A model generated the notes under the pieces. That model was given only the letters and a program-made list of their open reading frames with translations. It ran no database searches and had not been told where the DNA came from. From an uncultured Thermoplasmata archaeon (GTDB lineage Archaea > Thermoplasmatota > Thermoplasmata > Methanomassiliicoccales > Methanomethylophilaceae), in NCBI GenBank assembly GCA_946545675.1, contig CAMNNR010000008.1:1-17463 (forward strand): a stretch of DNA of 17,463 bases. Reading direction: 5' to 3'. Each line of letters opens with the position of its first letter. The first letter of the stretch is position 1. The position numbers were made by a program, and so were the translations under genes. This document shows, one piece after another, positions 1 through 6,126 of this stretch.

Positions 1-1
1 G

Positions 2-415
2 TCCACCAGGAGGCTACTCAAGAGACTCAACGAGGAAGAGGGACTGCCTGTCGTGGTGTTCACCGATGGCGATCCCTGGTCCTTCAGAATCTTCGCATCC
101 GTTGCGTACGGTGCCATCAAGACCGCTCACATCTCCGACTACCTGGCCACCCCCACGGCACAATTCATCGGGATAACCGCGTCGGACATCCTCAACTACG
201 ACCTTCCCACCGACAAGCTCAGCGACAAGGACATCGGAGCCCTCAAGGCGGAACTCAGCGACCCGAGATTCTCGGACGAGTTCTGGGACACGGAGATCCG
301 TGCGATGCTCGACATGAACAAGAAGGCTGAGCAGCAGGCATTGGCCAAGTACGGTCTCGACTACGTCACAGACACGTACCTGCCTGAGAAACTCACCCAA
401 ATGGGAATTATGTGA
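2..415 (+). CDS. top6A: DNA topoisomerase VI subunit A (3' part only)
   Basis: This is the C-terminal 137 residues or so of a type IIB topoisomerase A subunit (Spo11 family), which cuts and rejoins both DNA strands in a complex with Top6B. The frame is open to the left edge, so the start and the active-site tyrosine domain lie outside. What is visible is the end of the Toprim domain: the metal-binding DGDPW motif, followed by a region matching the archaeal family (SDYLATP, then FIGITASDI). A C-terminal helical part follows, with [13 protein letters not shown] and the final YLPEKL, as in other archaeal Top6A proteins. The gene ends in TGA and is followed at once by a GC-rich hairpin. Identification is confident from family motifs. 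Nothing suggests truncation other than the window edge. Confidence 0.93.
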   Translation, partial: STRRLLKRLNEEEGLPVVVFTDGDPWSFRIFASVAYGAIKTAHISDYLATPTAQFIGITASDILNYDLPTDKLSDKDIGALKAELSDPRFSDEFWDTEIRAMLDMNKKAEQQALAKYGLDYVTDTYLPEKLTQMGIM

Positions 416-422
416 TCCTGAC

Positions 423-450
423 GGGGCCCGGGATCGGGCCCCTCAAACCT
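423..450 (+). terminator. Hairpin terminator after top6A
   Basis: A perfect 8-bp stem GGGGCCCG/CGGGCCCC (423-430 and 435-442) has a GGAT loop and is followed by TCAAACCTTTT. It starts 7 bp after the top6A stop codon, which suits a transcript end or 3' processing hairpin. Confidence 0.6.
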
Positions 451-545
451 TTTGAAACATCCTTCCGATATGACATTTAACTCATTATTGGATTATATTA
501 TCCTTCACCTGTTTTCTCAATGAGCCAGACGATTGTAATCTACTC

Positions 546-582
546 GTTTTTAAATCGAATATGTTCGGGTTGTTGTTATAAC
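546..582 (+). promoter_or_regulatory. Candidate archaeal promoter(s) of the DUF6951-like gene
   Basis: Two TATA-like boxes precede the gene: TTTTTAAAT at about 547-555 and GTTATAACC at about 575-583. The second is centred about 27 bp before the ATG at 605, where initiation would give a leaderless mRNA. There is no convincing Shine-Dalgarno sequence. The rest of the 189-bp gap (416-604) holds the hairpin above and an 11-bp motif (520-530) that recurs upstream of the ATPase gene. Confidence 0.45.
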
Positions 583-604
583 CTAACAGGGCGATACATG
601 TCCT

Positions 605-955
605 ATGGTATCCAAAGTCAAGGTAAATATGAGGACCTGCCACAAAACCACCCTGGTGACTGCTGAACTCCTTGAAGACGGGGAGACCATCAAAATCAAT
701 CTGGCCTCTGACTGCGAGAACATCAAGAACTATGCGAAACTCATCGGAGACACCATATCACTGACTGATTGCACCGATTATCCATCATCCAAGATCTTTG
801 CGGATGAAAACAGGATGATACTCTCTATGCCATGTCTGGTGCCCAGTGCCATAATGAATGCCGCATGGATGGAAGTCGGCATGCTCTCGAAGAGCCTCGC
901 CAAAGATGCCAAGACCAATGACAATGAATTCATCATCGGCGATGATGAAATCTGA
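605..955 (+). CDS. Small four-cysteine protein, DUF6951-like, function unknown
   Basis: A 116-residue soluble protein with no signal peptide or membrane segment. It has four cysteines (C12, C37, C56, C77) and the segment CLVPSAIMNAAWMEVG near the C-terminus. This resembles the family known to me as DUF6951, where a Cys-x-VP-x-A-I stretch is followed by a short helix. That family is found in methanogens and some acetogens; the match is from memory of the pattern, not a search. Cysteine spacing could allow metal or cofactor binding, but no function is known to me. The ATG at 605 is preferred because a TATA box lies about 27 bp upstream; the ATG at 598 is out of frame. It appears to be a single-gene transcript, ended by the hairpin at 964-981, just upstream of the ASKHA/DUF1638 pair. 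Confidence 0.75.
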   Translation: MVSKVKVNMRTCHKTTLVTAELLEDGETIKINLASDCENIKNYAKLIGDTISLTDCTDYPSSKIFADENRMILSMPCLVPSAIMNAAWMEVGMLSKSLAKDAKTNDNEFIIGDDEI

Positions 956-990
956 TTTTTTTGGGCCCATGACAATGGGCCTCAAAATCA
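956..990 (+). terminator. Hairpin terminator after the DUF6951-like gene
   Basis: A 7-bp stem GGCCCAT/ATGGGCC (964-970 and 975-981) with a GACA loop is flanked by a T run (956-962) and TCAAAATC. It resembles the hairpin after top6A (GGGCC-type stem followed by TCAAA). A weaker 5-bp stem TCTGG/CCAGA follows at 993-1007. Confidence 0.55.
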
Positions 991-1155
991 CATCTGGGTA
1001 ATCCAGAAAACGACAATTTTTTTATATCCACTAATATTTAAATATTTCTTTTATTGGATACGGATTCAGTTCTTTTTCCGAAAACCTCCCCAAAACTCCC
1101 CTGTAAAAACCTTTTAAAAACCATGAGCCAGACATTAATAATTCTCGTCCGCCCA

Positions 1156-1168
1156 TTTTTATATAAAC
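1156..1168 (+). promoter_or_regulatory. TATA box of the ASKHA ATPase / DUF1638 operon
   Basis: TTTTTATATAAA is centred about 28 bp before the ATG at 1190, so the mRNA is probably leaderless or nearly so. The rest of the 234-bp gap holds the preceding terminator, an AT-rich palindrome AATATTTAAATATT (1033-1046) and the motif ATGAGCCAGAC (1123-1133). Confidence 0.6.
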
Positions 1169-1189
1169 CCTCCAGAGGATGGAAATATT

Positions 1190-3178
1190 ATGAGCATCGG
1201 ACTAGGTTTGGATACAGGCGGAACATACACAGATGCCGCCATAGTTGACCTCGATAGTGGCGAATTACTATACAAGGCGAAATCCCCGACAACCCGCGAG
1301 GACCTGAGCATAGGTATCAGGGGGGCGATAGAGAACGTCAGCAAGGAATATCTGGAGAAAATTTCAGTTGTATCCCTTTCCTCTACACTCGCGACGAACT
1401 CGGTGGTAGAAGGAAAAGGATGCAGGGTAGGTCTCATCTGTATAGGGGAGCAATACAACAACAATGTCTCCTGCGATTTCCAAACGTGTATCGACGGCGG
1501 ACATGACCTCCACGGCAAGGAGGTTAAGCCCCTTGATGAACAGAAGGCAATCGAATTCATGAATTCCGTGAAAGGGAAGATCGATGGCCTTGCCATCACC
1601 GGGTACCTGGCGGTCCGCAACCCCGATCATGAAATCAGGGTGCGTGAACTGGCAAAGGAGATTCTTGACATGCCGATTGTCTGTGGATATGAATTGTCCT
1701 CGGGACTCGGATTCAACGAACGCACATCGACCGCGATAATGAATGCGCGCCTCATCCCCATCATAGATGACCTGATCAACTCCGTCAAGAAAACCATGGC
1801 TGAGAAGAACATCCGTGCGCCGCTCATGATTGTGAGGGGAGACGGTACGATGATGGGAGAGGACATGGCGAGGACCCGCCCCGTAGAGACCATACTCTCC
1901 GGGCCCGCCGCGAGTCTCGTCGGTGCGATGGTCATGACCGGACTCAAGGACTCGATCATCATGGATATCGGGGGGACCACCACGGATATCGGCGTCCTCC
2001 GTAACGGAAAACCCCACCTCAACCCTGAAGGCGCCACTATCGGAGGAAAATCTACAAGGGTGAAAGCAGCGGACATTGCGACATCAGGTATCGGAGGCGA
2101 CAGTAGGATCTTCATAAATGGGAGAGAAATCATCCTCGGCAGTCTGCGCGTCCTGCCAGTAAGCTTCGCTGCTCAGAAATGGGAATCCGTGAAGGAATCG
2201 ATATACTCCCTTGAGAACCAGACCAATCATAGGATGACCGAGGCCATCGGACTCGATAACATCATCCTCGACTGCGAATTCTTCCGCACCCTACGCATAC
2301 CCGGGCCAGAGGCACCGCTTTCCGAGATCGACCGCAGATTGCTCGAACTCCTGGTCAAGGAACCCCTCCAACTGAAGAAGGCCGGGGAGATAATCGACAC
2401 CCATCCCCTCAACTTCAACGTAAAGAAGATGGAAGAACTCGGATATCTCCAGAGAATCGGGGTCACCCCCACGGATATCCTCCACGCTGACGGTCAGATC
2501 GACATCTACGACCGGAAGGCCTCGCAGGTATGCGTGGGTTACCTGGCCCAGCGCTCTGCCCAGACTCCGGAGGAGTTCGTGACAAAAGCCAAGGCGATGA
2601 TCAAGAACAAACTCTGTACCGAACTCATGAAGGTCCTGCTGAACGAGGAAGGGGTCAAGGACCTCGGCCCGGACGGCTTCAATCTCCTCGCCAAGTCCAT
2701 AACCCATCAGGACGGAAAGGATTTCGGATGTAGGATCAAGGTCAATAAACCCATCATCGGCATCGGTGCACCGTCCAGGATTTATATCGGCTGGGTGGGA
2801 GAGGCTTTCGATGCTGAGGTTGTCATTCACGATAACTCCGATGTGGGCAATGCGGTCGGTGCCATAGCCACCAGTGTCTCGGAATCGATCGAACTCCTGA
2901 TCAAACCCCGTATGCTGGGTTCCAATGAGGCTGGCTTCGAGGTGTTCTCGAAATTGGGAAATATCTCTGCCGAAACCCTCGAGGAAGCAATCCGCATCGC
3001 GGAGGAACAGGGCCGCAAGTACGTTATGGAAGAGATCGAGAAGGACGGGGCCAGCGATGTGACTGTCGATGTGGAGAAGTTCGAGCAGACTTTCGGATAC
3101 GGCAACAGTACCAGTACCGCCCTCATGGAACTTCACCTCAGGGTGACTGCAGCAGGAAAGCCTGTGCCGTTCGCATGA
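1190..3178 (+). CDS. Hydantoinase/oxoprolinase-family ASKHA ATPase (HyuA-like, stand-alone)
   Basis: A 662-residue protein of the hydantoinase A/oxoprolinase family. The ASKHA nucleotide-binding signatures are intact: phosphate-1 DTGGTYTD (8-15), RPVETILSGPA (230-240), phosphate-2 DIGGTTTD (259-266), and a later GIGAPSRIYIGW followed by DVGNAVGAIA near the C-terminus. So it should bind and split ATP. In known hydantoinases and oxoprolinases the A subunit works with a B subunit; no hyuB is present here. Its partner is instead a DUF1638 gene 9 bp downstream, so amide hydrolysis is doubtful. Residues about 377-435 look like a winged-helix insert (EIDRRLLELL, then MEELGYLQRIGV). Methanogen relatives are often labelled N-methylhydantoinase; I suspect a corrinoid-related ATP-driven role, since reductive activators of corrinoid proteins also carry an ASKHA domain. 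Family call strong, role unknown. Confidence 0.85.
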   Translation: MSIGLGLDTGGTYTDAAIVDLDSGELLYKAKSPTTREDLSIGIRGAIENVSKEYLEKISVVSLSSTLATNSVVEGKGCRVGLICIGEQYNNNVSCDFQTCIDGGHDLHGKEVKPLDEQKAIEFMNSVKGKIDGLAITGYLAVRNPDHEIRVRELAKEILDMPIVCGYELSSGLGFNERTSTAIMNARLIPIIDDLINSVKKTMAEKNIRAPLMIVRGDGTMMGEDMARTRPVETILSGPAASLVGAMVMTGLKDSIIMDIGGTTTDIGVLRNGKPHLNPEGATIGGKSTRVKAADIATSGIGGDSRIFINGREIILGSLRVLPVSFAAQKWESVKESIYSLENQTNHRMTEAIGLDNIILDCEFFRTLRIPGPEAPLSEIDRRLLELLVKEPLQLKKAGEIIDTHPLNFNVKKMEELGYLQRIGVTPTDILHADGQIDIYDRKASQVCVGYLAQRSAQTPEEFVTKAKAMIKNKLCTELMKVLLNEEGVKDLGPDGFNLLAKSITHQDGKDFGCRIKVNKPIIGIGAPSRIYIGWVGEAFDAEVVIHDNSDVGNAVGAIATSVSESIELLIKPRMLGSNEAGFEVFSKLGNISAETLEEAIRIAEEQGRKYVMEEIEKDGASDVTVDVEKFEQTFGYGNSTSTALMELHLRVTAAGKPVPFA

Positions 3179-3187
3179 GGTGGCATC

Positions 3188-3808
3188 ATGAGGCTGGGGC
3201 TTCTCGCATGCGACATACTGAAACCGGAAATCGAATCCCTGGTGAAGGACGACCCGGACTTCGTCATGAAAGAATATGTGGATTTCGCCCTCCACGTCGA
3301 CCCCGAGAATATGAGAAGGGAACTGTTGGCTCGCGCAGAGAACTTCGTAGGCAAGGTAGACGTGCTCGTGCTGGGATACTCCATATGCAGTTCCCTCGAA
3401 AAAGTGACCGAAGTCATGCCACTCCCGACTGTCATGCTCCCGGGTTCGGACTGCATCGAGGCCCTGCTGGGTTCGGCGGAGTATTCCGCCGAGAAGATGA
3501 AATGCGCCGGCACCTGGTTTTGCACTCCCGGATGGGCGGAGGCGGGAAAAGAGGGCCTCATCAAGGAACTCCACCTCGATTGCATGGAGGGTGAGTACGA
3601 TCCTGAGTTCTTCCTCGACATAGTATTCGAGTCCTACAGCCGGAGCCTGTACATCGATACTGGGGTGGATCCTGACGGTGAATACGAAAAGAAGGCTAGG
3701 AAGTTCGCTGAGGAATTGGGGTTCAGGCATGATTGCAGGACCTGTGATCTGAAGAACATCTCCAGTACGATTAGGAGGGCCAAAGAACTGGCCGCTACTA
3801 TGAACTGA
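3188..3808 (+). CDS. DUF1638 family protein, paired with the ASKHA ATPase
   Basis: A 206-residue cytoplasmic protein matching DUF1638: LGYSICSS (62-69), PGSDCIEALLGS (85-96) and TWFCTPGWA (109-117) are the family's typical blocks. It is cysteine-rich (C8, C67, C89, C106, C112 and a C-terminal DCRTCD), which would allow a metal or corrinoid-related site, but no reaction is known to me. A strong ribosome-binding site, GAGGTGG, overlaps the stop codon of the ATPase gene and lies 5 bp before this ATG, so the two genes are clearly co-transcribed and translationally coupled. To my recollection DUF1638 genes recur near corrinoid-dependent methyltransferase genes in methanogens and acetogens; a corrinoid methyl-transfer operon lies about 2 kb away here. 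The family assignment is fairly sure; the function is open. Confidence 0.82.
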   Translation: MRLGLLACDILKPEIESLVKDDPDFVMKEYVDFALHVDPENMRRELLARAENFVGKVDVLVLGYSICSSLEKVTEVMPLPTVMLPGSDCIEALLGSAEYSAEKMKCAGTWFCTPGWAEAGKEGLIKELHLDCMEGEYDPEFFLDIVFESYSRSLYIDTGVDPDGEYEKKARKFAEELGFRHDCRTCDLKNISSTIRRAKELAATMN

Positions 3809-3839
3809 ACTGCGTATCCGAACTATTCTGCATCAAGTG

Positions 3840-3871
3840 TTTATAATCCTGAATTCAATGAGAGGGGCGAG
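3840..3871 (+). promoter_or_regulatory. Promoter of the GAF/PAS sensor gene
   Basis: TTTATAAT (3840-3847) is centred about 32 bp before the ATG at 3876, predicting a transcript start within a few bases of that codon. A purine-rich GAGGGGCGAG lies at 3862-3871. This favours the start at 3876 over the upstream in-frame ATG codons at 3837 and 3858. Confidence 0.5.
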
Positions 3872-3875
3872 AAAA

Positions 3876-5720
3876 ATGTACAATGTAGTGGTCTTAACCG
3901 ATGATAAGAAAAACTCCGCACAAATCGGTAAGTTCCTGAAATACATCAACCCGGAACTCGAGGTGATCGTAACCAAAAATCTGGGAGAGTTCATCACTAC
4001 CCTCAAGACCAATGAACTCGCGGATGTTGCGGTGATCGAAGCCACTCCCACCCTTCCCTTCCTGGACACACTGACGGCGATGAACCGTGAGAACCTGTTC
4101 TTGCCTACAATCCTGATGTTCTCCGAGGTGTCCCCAGAACTCATGGGGGACGCCATCAACAACCACATCGATAACTGCGTGTACCTCCACGGCTCGGATC
4201 CGGCAGTTTATTATTCCGATCTGAACGACCGCATCATCTTCGCCATCGAACGCAGACGCGTCATTGATGAACGCGAGACCGAGGCCAAAAGGTACGCGTC
4301 TCTGGTGGAACTCGCCAAAATGAGTCCGGGAGGATCCACGAGCATAGTGGATTATGCCCTCAATAAAGCCATTGAACTTACCGGCAGTAAGATAGGGTAT
4401 ATCTCGACATACAGCAAGAAAACCAACAAACTCACCATGATGGCCTGGTCTTTCAGTGCCATGAACGACTGCCGCATGAAAAACTACCCCATGGAATTCG
4501 ACCTGGACTCCAGCGGGGTGTGGGGCGTACCGGTGAGGTCTGGACAGACACTCATAATCAACGACTACGAAAACACCAAAAACCCCCACAAACACGGCGT
4601 CCCCATCGGACATGTCGAGCTGAAAAGACTGCTGATGGTCCCCATTTTCCTCGACGGTGAGATTGTCGGTACCGCCGGGGTCGGCAACAAAGTACGCGAA
4701 TACACCTCCCAGGATGAGATACAGGTCCAGCAGATGATGCAGGAGATGCTCACTTTGGAAGTCGTCAATTCCGAGAAGAAGAAATACGACAACCGCATGA
4801 ATCTTCTCAACGAGGTGTTCAACAACAGCCCCTCGGGGATCACATTCATCTCCAGAGACGGGAAGATCGCCGTTTGCAACAAGACTTCGGCCGATATGCT
4901 GAAAATCGATGTGAACAGTCTCCCCCTCGAACTTTCTTCCCTCAACAGTCCGCTCGCCAACAGATTCAAGATGATGGTGGAGGACAACGTCCTCGACCAG
5001 AAGGCAGACGACACTGTCATCATAGGCAACCGGACCTGGGCATTGGCCAGCTACCCTTACAGCAAAGGGTCGGTCGATGGACACTACATCATCAACACGG
5101 ACATCACGGACCTCACATCCTATAAGGCGGTAGCGACCCGCAGTCAGGACTACGTGGTGACCCTGTACCGCATCGTCCAGGATTCCCTGGAAGAGATCAA
5201 CCGGGGCCTACCGATTTATTCGGAAATGATCAGCGACCCGCAGATGACGTATCTGGTCAACAAACTCGACGACGTCGTCCACTTCATGACCAAATATTCC
5301 GATTTGTGGCGCCACAGCAACAAATGGATAGATCTGGCCGAGACCATCAGCGAGGGCATTAACTCCCTCCCGGAAAAGGACAGGTCCATCTCCCTCATCA
5401 TCCCCCCTATCCAGATTTTCTCTGTCCCCACCTTAGGGGAGGTCTTCGCCTCCCTCAGGCTGATGTCTTCGAGATATTATGCTGAGCGGAGCGCCGCATC
5501 GATATCCTTCGCGATCACCAACGGCACCCTCCGTGTCATCTACAAGGACCTCGGGGATGACAATCCCATCGTTTCCGAGAACAAGACGATGGAAAGACTG
5601 AGGCTCATGCTGTCGAAGAAGATATGCGAAAACTCAGGATTCGTTTTCTCGTGGCCGCCGACAAGGTCAGGCATCGTCGCCGAGATTGAGATCCCCCCGG
5701 ACAAATACAGAATAGGGTGA
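3876..5720 (+). CDS. Signal-transduction protein: pseudo-receiver, GAF, PAS-like and degenerate histidine-kinase core
   Basis: A 614-residue soluble protein. Residues 1-125 look like a response-regulator receiver: the acidic pair D9-D10 is present, but the expected phospho-acceptor aspartate is Glu (E55). Residues about 140-300 form a GAF domain of a type common in methanogen sensors, with C199, the block WGVPVRSGQTLIINDY, H246 in GHV, and GTAGVGNK. Residues about 306-415 resemble a PAS domain (VFNNSPSGITFISRDGKIAVCN). The rest resembles a dimerisation plus HATPase region, but I see no phospho-accepting His motif, no N box and no glycine boxes; only the last helix (KKICENSG) and strand (GIVAEIEIP) look normal. 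No DNA-binding domain is evident. It may sense a ligand or redox state and act through protein contacts. A partner regulator is not visible here. Alternative: a divergent active kinase. Confidence 0.8.
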   Translation: MYNVVVLTDDKKNSAQIGKFLKYINPELEVIVTKNLGEFITTLKTNELADVAVIEATPTLPFLDTLTAMNRENLFLPTILMFSEVSPELMGDAINNHIDNCVYLHGSDPAVYYSDLNDRIIFAIERRRVIDERETEAKRYASLVELAKMSPGGSTSIVDYALNKAIELTGSKIGYISTYSKKTNKLTMMAWSFSAMNDCRMKNYPMEFDLDSSGVWGVPVRSGQTLIINDYENTKNPHKHGVPIGHVELKRLLMVPIFLDGEIVGTAGVGNKVREYTSQDEIQVQQMMQEMLTLEVVNSEKKKYDNRMNLLNEVFNNSPSGITFISRDGKIAVCNKTSADMLKIDVNSLPLELSSLNSPLANRFKMMVEDNVLDQKADDTVIIGNRTWALASYPYSKGSVDGHYIINTDITDLTSYKAVATRSQDYVVTLYRIVQDSLEEINRGLPIYSEMISDPQMTYLVNKLDDVVHFMTKYSDLWRHSNKWIDLAETISEGINSLPEKDRSISLIIPPIQIFSVPTLGEVFASLRLMSSRYYAERSAASISFAITNGTLRVIYKDLGDDNPIVSENKTMERLRLMLSKKICENSGFVFSWPPTRSGIVAEIEIPPDKYRIG

Positions 5721-5742
5721 GGGGGCAAGCCCCCTCTGGGGG
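5721..5742. terminator. Shared terminator between convergent genes
   Basis: GGGGG-CAAG-CCCCC (5721-5734) directly follows the sensor stop codon. A second GGGGG (5738-5742) could pair with the same CCCCC, giving two mutually exclusive hairpins. It lies between the convergent sensor and zinc-ribbon genes, 41 bp apart, and could end transcription from both sides. Confidence 0.5.
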
Positions 5743-5761
5743 AATTCAAATGGCGTGAAAT

Positions 5762-6079
5762 TCAACGGGTATTCTGAATACCCTGATCCTCGCGTCTCTT
5801 CGTCACGATCCTACAGATGTGATTGGACATGAAACGCTGCTCGAGATCATTCTGGATTTCGGTGGATTCACGGATGAAGAACTCATGGTCACACTTGTTG
5901 CAGCGTACCTTTGGGCAGCCTTTCACGGCCTCGCTGCAACCTTGACATGCAAAAGCGCGTGCATACACCAGCGAAAAGGTGAATCTGCAACGGGGGCAGG
6001 TGAAGGATTTCCTGACCGATGCTGTCGCCTCGTTGCTGAATCCGTGTGCGTTCATCGCTTCGTAGTATGTTGTGGACAT
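5762..6079 (-). CDS. Small double zinc-ribbon protein of the corrinoid methyltransferase operon
   Basis: A 105-residue protein with two CxxC-based zinc sites. FTCPRCRFTF begins the first knuckle; ACQGC follows about 20 residues later, then GCPKVRCNKCDHEFFI. The arrangement fits one or two zinc ribbons. The start at 6079 is chosen because AAGGTG (6086-6091) lies 6 bp upstream; the ATG at 6085 touches this site and upstream codons have none. It is the last gene of the operon after the UroD-type methyltransferase, with a strong hairpin in the 47-bp gap. I do not recognise a named family. It could bind nucleic acid as a regulator, or bring zinc or a partner protein to the methyltransferase, which needs zinc; both are guesses. 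It has no enzyme motifs. Confidence 0.72.
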   Translation of the reverse strand: MSTTYYEAMNAHGFSNEATASVRKSFTCPRCRFTFSLVYARAFACQGCSEAVKGCPKVRCNKCDHEFFIRESTEIQNDLEQRFMSNHICRIVTKRREDQGIQNTR

Positions 6080-6096
6080 GTTCATCACCTTGAGTC

Positions 6097-6116
6097 GCCC
6101 CGCCCAAAGGCGGGGC
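6097..6116 (-). promoter_or_regulatory. Intercistronic GC-rich hairpin
   Basis: A perfect 8-bp stem GCCCCGCC/GGCGGGGC with a 4-nt loop (TTTG in the transcript) sits 10 bp after the methyltransferase stop codon and 5 bp before the ribosome-binding site of the zinc-ribbon gene. There is no T run, so it more likely acts in mRNA processing, partial termination or stabilisation than as a full terminator. Confidence 0.6.
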
Positions 6117-6126
6117 AAAGATGTTT

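Noticed and set aside
1033..1046. 14-bp palindrome AATATTTAAATATT before the ATPase gene
   Set aside because: Very low-complexity AT sequence in an AT-rich gap; mentioned as a landmark but not strong enough to call an operator.
1190..3178. Reading the ATPase as a true N-methylhydantoinase or 5-oxoprolinase
   Set aside because: No B subunit or amidase gene is nearby and the coupled gene is DUF1638, so the common database label probably over-states the function.
2291..3730. Minus-strand open frame of 479 codons across the ATPase and DUF1638 genes
   Set aside because: Both plus-strand genes have intact family motifs and a good ribosome-binding site; the antisense translation has none.
3894..5084. 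Minus-strand open frame of 396 codons opposite the sensor gene
   Set aside because: Antisense to recognisable GAF and PAS domains, with no motif or promoter of its own.
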